Assembly (NCBI GenBank): GCA_029212425.1
Contig: JARGNC010000060.1
Coordinates: 1-12,772 of the forward strand
Source of the DNA: Phycisphaerales bacterium
GTDB lineage: Bacteria > Planctomycetota > Phycisphaerae > Phycisphaerales > UBA1924
Length of the DNA stretch: 12,772 nucleotides
Direction: 5' to 3'
In this document: positions 1 through 6,622 of the stretch, piece by piece
Layout of the letters: every line of letters begins with the position of its first letter
Numbering within the stretch: the stretch's first letter is position 1
The notes under the pieces: model-generated
What the model was told of the DNA's origin: nothing
Seen by the model: the letters and a program-made list of their open reading frames with translations, nothing else
Database searches by the model: none
Translations under genes and position numbers: made by a program

Positions 1-72
1 CATGGGTTCCGGGTGTTGATTGAGGATTCGGAGGGGAACTACTTTGCGCTGCATAGCAACACGGATGCGTGA
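1..72 (+). CDS. C-terminal end of a VOC (glyoxalase/bleomycin-resistance)-like protein, partial
   Basis: Only the last 23 codons are in the window; the gene enters from the left edge in frame 1 and stops at TGA 70-72. The residues include FRVLIEDSEGNYFALHS. This resembles the closing beta strand of VOC-superfamily proteins, where a D-x-E/D-G-N turn is followed by a hydrophobic residue and LH/LW. VOC proteins are small metal-dependent or ligand-binding folds that include glyoxalases and many uncharacterised members. In this tail the position that is often a metal-binding glutamate appears to be alanine, as in non-glyoxalase members. Substrate cannot be inferred from this fragment. The following membrane-protein gene begins close downstream on the same strand, so the two may be co-transcribed. 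Confidence 0.6.
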   Translation, partial: HGFRVLIEDSEGNYFALHSNTDA

Positions 73-120
73 TACTTGCTCGCTTTGATTGCTGGTGTTG
101 CTTGCGTCCTAGAGTTGGGC

Positions 121-726
121 ATGATCTCCAACGCTGTGCTGCTGTTCTTTATCATTGATCCGATCGGGTTGATCCCGCTCTTTGCGAGTATTTTGTCGCG
201 TGTTGAGAAGGAACGGCGGACCAAGGTCTTGGTTCGGGAACTTGTCTTTGCGCTTCTCGCGTTGATTACTTTCTTGTTTCTTGGTCGGTATGTCTTGGAG
301 CTACTGCATATTTCGCAGTCGGCGCTGACGATCGCGGGGGCGATGATTCTGATGTTATTGTCGCTTCCGATGATCTTTCCGAGTATTAAGCTGAGCATGG
401 AATCGGAGGAGATGAGCGAGCCGTTTATTGTGCCGCTTGCGGTGCCTTTGTTTGCGGGCCCTTCGGCGCTGGCGATGGTGATGCTGATGGGGAGCGGCGG
501 ATCGGAGAACGGGGTTGGATCTCCAGAGACTTGGTTGGGCTCGGTGTGCATCGCGTGGGCTGGCGCGGCGGGTGTGTTGCTGCTCGGTGAGCGGCTCGCG
601 GGTCGGCTGGGTCAGCGCGGATTGGTGGCGCTTGAGCGGGTGATGGGGATGCTGATGGTCGCGATCTCGGTGCAGATGTTCTTGTCCGGATTGACGGACT
701 ACATCACTTCACTACCGAAAGGTTGA
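121..726 (+). CDS. MarC/YhgN-family multi-pass inner membrane protein
   Basis: This 201-residue, strongly hydrophobic protein looks like the MarC family (UPF0056), closest in pattern to E. coli YhgN. Family landmarks are visible: an N-terminal AVLLFFIIDPIGLIPLF segment (the family's DP-G-N/L-P turn), PFIVPLAVPLFAGPSALA in the middle, and ALERVMGMLMV followed by a QMF motif near the end. About six membrane helices are expected. The substrate is not established for the family; old links of MarC to multiple antibiotic resistance are not supported. I chose ATG 121 because it places the first helix as in YhgN. A TTG at 76 in the same frame, 3 bases after the upstream stop, would add 15 hydrophobic residues and remains possible. 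It converges on the dehydrogenase gene with a gap of 46 bases and no clear terminator between them. Confidence 0.92.
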   Translation: MISNAVLLFFIIDPIGLIPLFASILSRVEKERRTKVLVRELVFALLALITFLFLGRYVLELLHISQSALTIAGAMILMLLSLPMIFPSIKLSMESEEMSEPFIVPLAVPLFAGPSALAMVMLMGSGGSENGVGSPETWLGSVCIAWAGAAGVLLLGERLAGRLGQRGLVALERVMGMLMVAISVQMFLSGLTDYITSLPKG

Positions 727-746
727 TCGCGGATAGGGCGAGCTGT

Positions 747-788
747 TTGCTGGCTTCTTGCTGGCGTTTTTGCTAGGTGCTTGCTGGC
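747..788. repeat. Four short direct repeats of TTGCTGGC at 11-12 base spacing
   Basis: TTGCTGGC occurs at 747-754, 758-765 and 781-788, with a variant TTGCTAGG at 770-777. The steps are 11, 12 and 11 bases. The block covers the stop of the dehydrogenase gene (773) and the gap to the converging gene. It probably arose by slippage and moved the stop of that gene. Confidence 0.6.
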
Positions 789-1588
789 GCGGGTGGGGTT
801 GCGGTTCCCGCGAGCATGCCTCCATCGAGGTTGAACTCGGCCCCAGTGGTGTAGGCGGATTCGTCGCTCGCGAGATGCACGGCGAGGGCGGCGACTTCTT
901 CGACTGTCCCGAATCGATTCAAAGGAGTCCCAGCGACGAACTTCGCGATGTTGGCTTCGCGGTCTGGTCCGTCTCCGAGCATGGGTTCCCACATCGGTGT
1001 CAGGATCGCGGCGGGTTGGATGGAGTTGCAGCGGATGTTGAGTCCTTCTTCGGCGCAGTAGAGCGCGACGGACTTGGTGTGGTTGCGGATCGCGGCTTTG
1101 CTTGATGCGTATGCGGCGGCGCGTGGGATCCCCACCACTCCTGAGCGGGATCCGAGGTTGATGATGGACCCGATGGTCTTCGGATTGTGACGCATCGCGG
1201 CGATGGCGTGTTTGCATCCAAGGAAGGTGCCGTCGAGGTTCGTTTCATGGACGCGGCGCCATTCTTCGAGTGTCGCGTGTTCTGGATCGTGCGGTTGCGG
1301 GGATTGATCGAAACCAGTGATCGCGGCGTTGTTGACCACAATGTCGAGATGGTTGTATTTGGAGCGGATGTGTGTGATGACACGCTGCCACTGGGATTCG
1401 ACTCTGATGTCGAGTTGGATGGATTCAGCGCGATCTCCGAGTTCCTTCGCGTGCGCTGCGCACTTGGATTCGTTGAGGTCGCTGAGGATGACGGTGGCGC
1501 CTTGGTTGTGGAACTCGCGTGCGATGGCGAGCCCGATGCCTTGGGCTGCTCCGGTGATGAGTGCGACTTTGTCTTTGAGGCGGGGCAT
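773..1588 (-). CDS. SDR-family NAD(P)-dependent oxidoreductase
   Basis: A 271-residue classical short-chain dehydrogenase/reductase, the usual length for the family. The cofactor-binding motif TGAAQGIG lies at residues 12-19. An aspartate at 37, at the end of the second strand, favours NAD(H) over NADP(H). NNAA is at 86-89 and the structural Asn at 117 (ETNLDG). The catalytic Ser lies near 147, with Tyr160 and Lys164 in YASSK. The C-terminal part holds the usual FNLDGG. These proteins oxidise alcohols or reduce ketones in the cytosol. The substrate cannot be told from sequence alone; the pattern is like the secondary-alcohol and hydroxysteroid-type dehydrogenases. The protein ends in a low-complexity PPAPAST tail lying inside a short direct repeat. 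ATG 1588 fits the family start exactly; its ribosome binding site is weak. Confidence 0.95.
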   Translation of the reverse strand: MPRLKDKVALITGAAQGIGLAIAREFHNQGATVILSDLNESKCAAHAKELGDRAESIQLDIRVESQWQRVITHIRSKYNHLDIVVNNAAITGFDQSPQPHDPEHATLEEWRRVHETNLDGTFLGCKHAIAAMRHNPKTIGSIINLGSRSGVVGIPRAAAYASSKAAIRNHTKSVALYCAEEGLNIRCNSIQPAAILTPMWEPMLGDGPDREANIAKFVAGTPLNRFGTVEEVAALAVHLASDESAYTTGAEFNLDGGMLAGTATPPAPAST

Positions 1589-1674
1589 GGTGAGATTCCG
1601 TTTGATTGGTTCTTTGTGTTTGTTTCTAGGATAGTCATTGAGGGTGGGACGGTGTTGGGTCGAGTGGGCGCATG

Positions 1675-1705
1675 AAAAAACGCCCGTGTTGAGCCGGGCG
1701 TTTTT
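1675..1705 (-). terminator. Intrinsic terminator of the PEP-CTERM-like gene at 1767-2411
   Basis: The 6-bp GC stem CGCCCG (1681-1686) pairs with CGGGCG (1695-1700) around an 8-base loop. It is flanked by six A on the left and five T on the right, so read on the minus strand the stem is followed by a U-tract. It sits 62 bases beyond the stop of the secreted-protein gene and before the dehydrogenase gene, separating the two minus-strand units. Confidence 0.88.
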
Positions 1706-1766
1706 GATCGGTCATCGAATGATGTGAATATCAAATCATTGTTTGATCAGATCGAGAGAATCGTGA

Positions 1767-2411
1767 TTAGCGGCGGCGACGGCCTGCCATGAGTCCGAGT
1801 GGTGCGACAGCGAGGAGTGACGCTGGTGCTGGGACGACTGAGATGGTCCACTGGTCGAAGATGAATCCCATTGGTTGGAATGGCCCGTCTTCGAGACCCC
1901 AGTTGAAGACGGAAAGGCCACCGAAGTCGTAGGTGCCTACAGCGCCGAGGATGTCGAGCGAGTCGAGGCGTGTGCTTTCGTATGTTGTGGAGAAGAGCGC
2001 ACGGAATTCACCAAATCCGCCTGCTTCGTCGGTTGCGACGCCGTTTGGGAATCCGTCGACACTTGTGCCAAGGAAGAATCCATCGACAGCTGGGTCATCG
2101 TTGCGGATGACGAAGTATGGGGTTCCGAATGGGTCGGACATTGAAAGACCACCGGTGTTTCCGTCGATGGTGAGCGAGAATGAGTTTTGGATGAGTGAGT
2201 AGCCGCGGACTGGGAAGGAGCCGTCTACGAAGTTGTTGGAGTCGACTTGGAAACTCATGGTGACTGGATCGCCTGAGCTTGCGTTTTGCCATTGTCCGTT
2301 GTTGACGCCGCCGAAGTCGACGGAGCCGTTGATGTCGATCTGGACGATTGTTGCGTTTGCTGACGCTGCGACGAGTGCTGCTGCTCCGAGCATGGTGATT
2401 GTGTTTTTCAT
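1767..2411 (-). CDS. Secreted protein with PEP-CTERM-like C-terminal sorting signal
   Basis: A 214-residue protein of unknown function. The N-terminus is a classic signal peptide: MKNTITMLGAAALVAASANA, with cleavage likely after residue 20. The body is rich in Gly, Asp, Phe and Ser with no recognised enzyme motif, and suggests a beta-rich extracellular domain. The C-terminus from residue 193 reads VPAPAS, then a hydrophobic segment, then four arginines just before the stop. This is the PEP-CTERM-like layout of planctomycete exported proteins, thought to be recognised by an exosortase and anchored or released at the cell surface. An upstream in-frame start would add 26 polar residues ahead of the signal peptide. 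I prefer ATG 2411 because GGAGAGG lies 7 bases before it. The promoter is mirrored with that of the gene at 2623, and a terminator lies at 1675-1705. Confidence 0.9.
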   Translation of the reverse strand: MKNTITMLGAAALVAASANATIVQIDINGSVDFGGVNNGQWQNASSGDPVTMSFQVDSNNFVDGSFPVRGYSLIQNSFSLTIDGNTGGLSMSDPFGTPYFVIRNDDPAVDGFFLGTSVDGFPNGVATDEAGGFGEFRALFSTTYESTRLDSLDILGAVGTYDFGGLSVFNWGLEDGPFQPMGFIFDQWTISVVPAPASLLAVAPLGLMAGRRRR

Positions 2412-2418
2412 TTGATTG

Positions 2419-2425
2419 CCTCTCC
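2419..2425 (-). promoter_or_regulatory. Ribosome binding site deciding the start at 2411
   Basis: GGAGAGG on the minus strand, 7 bases before ATG 2411. It fixes the start directly ahead of the signal peptide and argues against the longer reading frame from 2489. Confidence 0.8.
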
Positions 2426-2479
2426 GAGAAGGGTGTGTTTTTGGGTGCATCGACTGAGAGACACCCGGGTAGTTCTGGG

Positions 2480-2508
2480 ACTGTACCACAGAATATATTT
2501 CCCGTCAA
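2480..2508 (-). promoter_or_regulatory. Sigma-70-type promoter for the PEP-CTERM-like gene
   Basis: On the minus strand the -35 TTGACG (2503-2508) and the -10 TACAGT (2480-2485) are separated by exactly 17 bases. The start point would fall near 2473, giving a leader of about 60 bases. The -35 lies inside the 28-bp dyad at 2503-2530. Confidence 0.65.
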
Positions 2509-2530
2509 CTTTCCCAGGGGAAGATTGACG
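2503..2530. promoter_or_regulatory. 28-bp imperfect palindrome joining two divergent -35 elements (candidate operator)
   Basis: The arms CGTCAA (2503-2508) and TTGACG (2525-2530) are perfect inverted repeats, and the inner bases CTTTCCCA/GGGGAAGA continue the symmetry. In total 11 of 14 positions match across the centre at 2516/2517. The outer arms are the -35 hexamers of the two opposite promoters, and each -10 begins the same distance from the centre. A dimeric regulator bound here could control both genes. Part of the symmetry follows from both -35 boxes being TTGACG; the inner arms are extra. Confidence 0.5.
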
Positions 2531-2553
2531 AAATTCTCTTTTGGCGGTATACT
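2525..2553 (+). promoter_or_regulatory. Strong sigma-70-type promoter for the gene at 2623
   Basis: The -35 TTGACG (2525-2530) and the -10 TATACT (2548-2553) are 17 bases apart, near consensus. The start point would be about 2560, leaving a leader of about 63 bases. That leader opens with an inverted repeat, AGACA (2560-2564) and TGTCT (2574-2578), which could form a 5' hairpin. Confidence 0.75.
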
Positions 2554-2622
2554 CGCTTGAGACATAGCCCTAGTGTCTGAAAACAGGCATGTTTACGAAC
2601 AAATACCTATTTCTGGTGACCG

Positions 2623-3849
2623 ATGATCGAGACGGCAAACAAGTTTGATGAAGACATGGATCGAGCGTATCAAGGGATACGCGGCGCGATGACACAACTT
2701 TTGAGTGCCGTGGATGCGGATCCGAGTCGTCCTCAGGATATTTCTCGTCGCTTCAAGATCAACAAGAATCTTGCGTGGAAGGTTTCGCGGATGATTCTTG
2801 TGCCTGAGCCGCACCAGATGATTCCGAATATTCCTGGTCACACAGGGATCGAGACGGTGCTGTCTGCGTTCGAGGTTAAGGGTGCGCCGGATTCGGTGCT
2901 TAACGCGGCACGCAACGCGTTTGAAGACTTTGACGAGGTGGTGCGGATCCATCTTGGTGATCGCTCGACGCTTCAGTTGGCGCTGACGAGCGGGACTCCT
3001 GAGAAGGTGTCCCCTGAGCATTTGCACGCGACGCGGAAGATGGCGTACCAAGGGAACAGCGCCATTTGGGGTGTGCAGGCGCGGCTGCGGTTTGCGTCGT
3101 TCTTCATCGCGCCCAACGCGGACGATCCATCGATGATTGACACCGCGAGTGTGGGCGGGCTGATGGATGTGCGTCGGCTGCGATCCAACACGGGGATCCC
3201 GTTGTTCTGGCGGTTCTCGTACAACGATGACGGGACGGTTCGGGATGGGCCTCGGCCTCAGCCGATTGATGCGGCGTGTCCTGAGTCTGATGAGTTGATG
3301 CTGATGTCAGACTTCAGCACGGTACCGACTCCGGAGTTTCAAGAGAACCGGTTGGGCGGGGTGACACAGTACATGCTGCGCCCGGGTCCGGTTGGGAATC
3401 GTGGACTTCAGTCTTGGGTGTTCGGCGAGTATGTTCGTGGTTTTGCGAGCAAGTATCGCGATGAGCAGAACGAGTTTGGTGAGCATGCGCTGCCGGTGAG
3501 TGTGCCTACAGAATGGTTGATGTGTGATCTGCAGGTGCACAAGGACTTTGCGTTTGCGTTTGATCCCAAGGTGTATGCACACGCGTTCTTTAGTGGTGAT
3601 TCGACGAAGGTGACGGAATCGGAGCTTACACAGCTGCCGTTGTCGGAGACTGTGCAGAGCATCGGATCGAATCCACCTGTTGTTGCGACTCCGTTGCTGA
3701 TGGAGTATCCGAAGATTGTGGACTGTGTCTATGAACGGCTCGGATGGGTTGGCAAGGACTTTGTGGGGTATCGCTTCTTGATGAAATACCCCCCACTGCA
3801 TGCTCACTTGATTATGCAGCATGGGTTGTGCGATCGGACTGAATCTTAA
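2623..3849 (+). CDS. Uncharacterised protein with possible N-terminal helix-turn-helix
   Basis: A 408-residue soluble protein that I do not recognise. It has no signal peptide or membrane helix. Residues 35-58 (SRPQDISRRFKINKNLAWKV and beyond) look like a helix-turn-helix of the kind 'apply ordered steps, recognise by paired helices', so DNA binding is possible. The remaining 350 residues are mixed alpha/beta with no catalytic motif I can name. It starts at ATG 2623 with a modest GGTGA ahead; an internal ATG at residue 12 (MDRAYQG) is an alternative. It diverges from the secreted-protein gene through a shared symmetric promoter region, consistent with a regulator of that region, but this is inference only. 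Codon use is G/T-rich like most of the + strand, so nothing suggests recent transfer. It ends shortly before a bidirectional terminator. Confidence 0.9.
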   Translation: MIETANKFDEDMDRAYQGIRGAMTQLLSAVDADPSRPQDISRRFKINKNLAWKVSRMILVPEPHQMIPNIPGHTGIETVLSAFEVKGAPDSVLNAARNAFEDFDEVVRIHLGDRSTLQLALTSGTPEKVSPEHLHATRKMAYQGNSAIWGVQARLRFASFFIAPNADDPSMIDTASVGGLMDVRRLRSNTGIPLFWRFSYNDDGTVRDGPRPQPIDAACPESDELMLMSDFSTVPTPEFQENRLGGVTQYMLRPGPVGNRGLQSWVFGEYVRGFASKYRDEQNEFGEHALPVSVPTEWLMCDLQVHKDFAFAFDPKVYAHAFFSGDSTKVTESELTQLPLSETVQSIGSNPPVVATPLLMEYPKIVDCVYERLGWVGKDFVGYRFLMKYPPLHAHLIMQHGLCDRTES

Positions 3850-3871
3850 CGCGACGCAATGAAGACAAACA

Positions 3872-3903
3872 AAAAACACACGCATCTCGGTGCGTGTGTT
3901 TTT
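3872..3903. terminator. Bidirectional intrinsic terminator between converging genes
   Basis: A perfect 13-bp inverted repeat (3872-3884 and 3891-3903) encloses the 6-base loop TCTCGG. The arms begin with A5 and end with T5, so each strand presents a GC-containing stem followed by a T-tract. It serves both the + gene ending at 3849 and the catalase gene ending at 3924 on the minus strand. Confidence 0.92.
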
Positions 3904-3923
3904 GTAGGTGTTGGGTCTGAAGA

Positions 3924-5438
3924 TCAGGTGTTGCGGGTCGCGTCGACCGGTTGTTGGTCGTGGGTCGCGCCGGGCATCATCTTGCTGACATCGATACCGA
4001 GTTTGGTCGCGATGCGCTGTCCATAGTCTGGGTCGGCGCGGAAGAAGTGGCAGAGCTGGAGCATCTGGATTTCTTCGCGTGCGTCTCCCAGGACTCCCGC
4101 GATGCGCGTGGTGAGTCGGTCGCGTTGTCCTTCATCGAACATGCGGTAGAGATTTCCCGGCTGGGTGTAGTCGTCGTGATCCACGGCTGAGTCGTAGCGG
4201 TCAACGATGGAGTTGCCCAGGTCCCATGCGGGATCGTGGAACTTCTCGTCTGGATTGACGGCGTCGGGGCGGGTGGATGGCCAGTAGTTGGTTGCTCCGC
4301 CGTAGTTTTCTGCTGTCGCTCCTTGGCCGTCGCGCATCGTGTGCATGACGGGACAGCGTGGTGCGTTGACTGGGATCTGGTGGTGGTTGACACCGAGGCG
4401 GTGGAGGTGGGTGTCGGCGTAGGACATCAGGCGTGCTTGGAGGACCTTGTCGGGGCTTGGACCGATGCCTGGGACGAAGTTGGATGGTTTGAACGCGGCT
4501 TGCTCAACTTCCGCGTGGTAGTTCTCTGGGTTTTTGTTGAGTTCCATCTGTCCGACTTCGTGGAGCGGGAAGTCAGCGTGTGGCCAAACCTTGGTGAGAT
4601 CGAATGGATTCCACTGGTGCTCGTCCGCTTGCTCTTGGGTCATGATCTGGACTTTGACGGACCAGCTCGGGAAGTCGCCCTTCTCGATGGCGTTGAAGAG
4701 GTCGCGTTGGTGTGATTCGCGGTCTTGTCCGATCGTCTCGGCTCCGCGATCATCCATCCAGTTCTCGATGCCTTGGTTGGTTTTGAAGTGGAACTTGCAC
4801 CAGACGCGTTGGTTGTCGTTGTTGATGAAGGAGTAGGTGTGTGAGCCGTAGCCGTTGATGTGTCGGTAGGAGGCGGGGAGTCCTCGGTCCGAGAAGAGGA
4901 TGGTGACTTGGTGGAGTGATTCTGGGCATTGTGACCAGAAGTCCCATTGCATGTCGTTGTTGCGGAGGTTGGTCTTTGGGTCGCGCTTCTGGGTGTGGAT
5001 GAAGTTGGCGAACTTATAAGGATCGCGGATGAAGAAGACAGGAGTGTTGTTCCCGACGAGGTCCCAGTTGCCTTCGTTGGTGTAGAACTTGACGGCGAAT
5101 CCACGGACATCGCGTTCAGCGTCTGCAGCTCCGCGCTCGCCTGCGACGGTTGAGAAGCGGAGGAAGAGGTCGGTCTTCTTGCCCACTTCCGAGAACATGT
5201 CGGCTTTGGTGTATTTGGTGATGTCGTGGGTGACGGTGAAGGTGCCGTAGGCGCCGGATCCCTTTGCGTGGACGACGCGTTCGGGGATGCGTTCACGGTT
5301 GAAGTGCTGCATCTGCTCGAGGAGGGCGACATCCTGCATCAGGACAGGGCCTCTCGGTCCGGCGGTCAATGCATGCTGACGGGCGATCGGGGCGCCGTCT
5401 GCGGTGGTCATATAAGGGCACTTTGGTTGGTCGGTCAT
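3924..5438 (-). CDS. katA: Monofunctional haem catalase, small-subunit clade-3 type
   Basis: A full-length 504-residue catalase that converts hydrogen peroxide to water and oxygen. The distal catalytic His57 lies in RVVHAKGSGAYG. The distal Asn is in GNNTPVFFIRD (residues 129-139). The proximal haem ligand Tyr340, with its partner Arg336, lies in RLMSYADTHLHRLG. Length and the lack of a C-terminal flavodoxin-like extension place it in the small-subunit group. No export signal is visible, so it is probably cytosolic. GGAG lies 7 bases before ATG 5438. About 35-55 bases upstream of the start is a cluster of TTAGA/TCTAA half-sites that could be the operator of a peroxide- or iron-responsive regulator. 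It is probably a single-gene unit ending at the terminator at 3872-3903. The symbol katA follows general use for this clade, not a verified orthology. Confidence 0.97.
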   Translation of the reverse strand: MTDQPKCPYMTTADGAPIARQHALTAGPRGPVLMQDVALLEQMQHFNRERIPERVVHAKGSGAYGTFTVTHDITKYTKADMFSEVGKKTDLFLRFSTVAGERGAADAERDVRGFAVKFYTNEGNWDLVGNNTPVFFIRDPYKFANFIHTQKRDPKTNLRNNDMQWDFWSQCPESLHQVTILFSDRGLPASYRHINGYGSHTYSFINNDNQRVWCKFHFKTNQGIENWMDDRGAETIGQDRESHQRDLFNAIEKGDFPSWSVKVQIMTQEQADEHQWNPFDLTKVWPHADFPLHEVGQMELNKNPENYHAEVEQAAFKPSNFVPGIGPSPDKVLQARLMSYADTHLHRLGVNHHQIPVNAPRCPVMHTMRDGQGATAENYGGATNYWPSTRPDAVNPDEKFHDPAWDLGNSIVDRYDSAVDHDDYTQPGNLYRMFDEGQRDRLTTRIAGVLGDAREEIQMLQLCHFFRADPDYGQRIATKLGIDVSKMMPGATHDQQPVDATRNT

Positions 5439-5471
5439 CTCGGTTCTCCAGGAGCGTTTATCGGTCTCTTC

Positions 5472-5493
5472 TTAGAATAGCTCTAAATTAGAG
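5472..5493 (-). promoter_or_regulatory. Inverted half-site cluster upstream of catalase (candidate PerR/Fur-type operator)
   Basis: Three alternating half-sites lie together: TTAGA (5472-5476), TCTAA (5482-5486) and TTAGA (5489-5493). They make two overlapping dyads: TTAGAATAGCTCTAA (5472-5486), which has the 7-1-7 shape of PerR boxes, and CTCTAAATTAGAG (5481-5493), a perfect 6-1-6 palindrome. A possible minus-strand -10, TATTCT, lies inside the first dyad at 5473-5478. The family assignment of the binding protein is inference. Confidence 0.45.
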
Positions 5494-5569
5494 ATTTTCG
5501 ATCCTGTGGGGGGAATTGATTGCCTTTTGGATCCGGTAAAGATCGTATCTACTGTTACTTCAATGGGTT

Positions 5570-5701
5570 ATGGATCAAAATTTCTTGAAAATCCTCAATA
5601 ATTATCTTGCAAACGAGCCGGGATGGGTCATAGTTGAGATGACGAGCGGCTTGTTTGGCGCCGTCTACGAGAAACTTAAAGAGATGAGCGAGAGTTCATA
5701 A
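5570..5701 (+). CDS. Possible small ORF of 43 residues upstream of a PEP-CTERM-like gene
   Basis: ATG 5570 opens a 43-codon frame ending at TAA 5699-5701. The product begins MDQNFLKILNNYLANEPGW and ends EKLKEMSESS; it is mixed hydrophobic and charged, with a plausible helix near the end. No homologue is recognised. There is no good ribosome binding site before the ATG, which weakens the case. The frame stays open upstream to 5540 without a better start. Its stop shares one base with the AGGGAG (5701-5706) that serves the next gene at 5713, an arrangement seen in coupled genes or leader peptides. It may equally be part of the leader of the downstream gene. Confidence 0.35.
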   Translation: MDQNFLKILNNYLANEPGWVIVEMTSGLFGAVYEKLKEMSESS

Positions 5702-5712
5702 GGGAGATAGAG

Positions 5713-6402
5713 ATGAAGTTTGTACTCTATGGTATCGCATTGGCTGGTTTGACCTCAGTTTCGGCTGCAGACCTTGTTACTTACAACGGTGTGAACTACG
5801 AAACCATCGACTGGTCTAGCGTTTCGAGCACTTCCAACTCCGCTTCAGGCACTGCTGCAGGCGTTGGGGTCACATTCGAGACTGTTGATGTCACCTCCGA
5901 CTCGCTCGTATCCAACGACTACAACGGCGACGCTGGATTTGATGCTCTTGCATTCCAAAACGGCGTTTCTGAGGCACTGGCGATCATGGGCGGCTCGATC
6001 GGGCAATCCACACTGACTTTCGATTCTGCGGTCAGCTCGGTTCTGATCCTCATCGGATCACCAAATGACACTTCAACCTTTACCCAGCTTGGTGCTGCGA
6101 TCTGGACCTTCGGCGAAGGTGTCGATGTTGCACTTGCTGACAGCGAAAGCACCCCTGGTCTTCAGATCACTGCTGCAAATGTGCTCTCGAACCTGATCAC
6201 AGGTGGCGGTGCTCCTACGCACCAGAGCGGCGTTGTGATGGCAAATGGCGAGTTCAGCTCACTTTCATGGGATCAGTCCACCAGTGCTGGTACCGATCAG
6301 ACGCTGATCACCTTTGCGATCGCTCCTGCGACGATCCCTGCTCCATCGACCGGTCTTGCTCTGCTTCTTCCAGCAGCGTTTGCGAGCCGTCGTCGTCGGT
6401 AA
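5713..6402 (+). CDS. Secreted PEP-CTERM-like protein, paralogue 1 of a tandem pair
   Basis: A 229-residue exported protein of unknown function. The signal peptide is MKFVLYGIALAGLTSVSAA, cleaved near residue 18 or 19. The mature part starts with YNGVNYETIDWSS and has a hydrophobic core segment, LTFDSAVSSVLILIGSP. Near the end is SSLSWDQSTSAGTDQTLITF, followed by the sorting tail IPAPST, a hydrophobic stretch and RRRR. The gene at 6623 is clearly homologous along its whole length, with matching N-terminal, FD-S-V-SVLI and WDQST-G-DQ-LI-FAIA blocks, so the two arose by duplication. AGGGAG lies 6 bases before ATG 5713. Codon choice (many C-ending codons) differs from other + strand genes here, which may mean high expression or a different history. 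A strong terminator follows. Confidence 0.9.
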   Translation: MKFVLYGIALAGLTSVSAADLVTYNGVNYETIDWSSVSSTSNSASGTAAGVGVTFETVDVTSDSLVSNDYNGDAGFDALAFQNGVSEALAIMGGSIGQSTLTFDSAVSSVLILIGSPNDTSTFTQLGAAIWTFGEGVDVALADSESTPGLQITAANVLSNLITGGGAPTHQSGVVMANGEFSSLSWDQSTSAGTDQTLITFAIAPATIPAPSTGLALLLPAAFASRRRR

Positions 6403-6446
6403 TGGATTGGCTCTCTGAGTCGATACTCTGTTGAAAATACCTTTCG

Positions 6447-6475
6447 CGAGCACCCTGATGGGTGCTCGTTTTTTT
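6447..6475 (+). terminator. Intrinsic terminator after PEP-CTERM-like paralogue 1
   Basis: A perfect 9-bp stem, CGAGCACCC (6447-6455) with GGGTGCTCG (6460-6468), closes a TGAT loop and is followed by seven T (6469-6475). It lies 44 bases beyond the stop, so the two paralogues are probably separate transcription units. Confidence 0.93.
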
Positions 6476-6491
6476 CGTATTAACGGGGTTT

Positions 6492-6521
6492 TTGATGGAT
6501 TCTCGGATCGTTCGATAAAAT
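6492..6521 (+). promoter_or_regulatory. Candidate promoter for PEP-CTERM-like paralogue 2
   Basis: TTGATG (6492-6497) and TAAAAT (6516-6521) are spaced 18 bases apart, just past the preceding terminator. This would give a leader of about 95 bases before ATG 6623. The -10 is good and the -35 moderate. Confidence 0.4.
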
Positions 6522-6612
6522 TGTAATTGATTGAGTTGTATTCCCCAGATTATGGCGCATGTTAAGCGTGTCTGCGGCCATGCCTCTTGCGTTTAGGTCG
6601 CTCAATAATCTT

Positions 6613-6617
6613 GGAGG
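6613..6617 (+). promoter_or_regulatory. Ribosome binding site deciding the start at 6623
   Basis: GGAGG lies 5 bases before ATG 6623. It rules against the TTG at 6587, which would place 12 charged residues ahead of the signal peptide. Confidence 0.85.
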
Positions 6618-6622
6618 ATGAA

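Noticed and set aside
1000..1734. A 244-codon minus-strand frame overlapping the dehydrogenase gene
   Set aside because: It shares the strand but not the frame of the SDR gene, is rich in Ser, Thr and Pro, and runs through the terminator at 1675-1705.
4236..4715. A 159-codon plus-strand frame opposite the catalase gene
   Set aside because: It is the complement of conserved catalase sequence, with Val- and Asp-rich composition typical of a shadow frame.
5563..5601. A 12-codon frame starting at ATG 5563
   Set aside because: Too short and without a ribosome binding site; it overlaps the better small frame at 5570.
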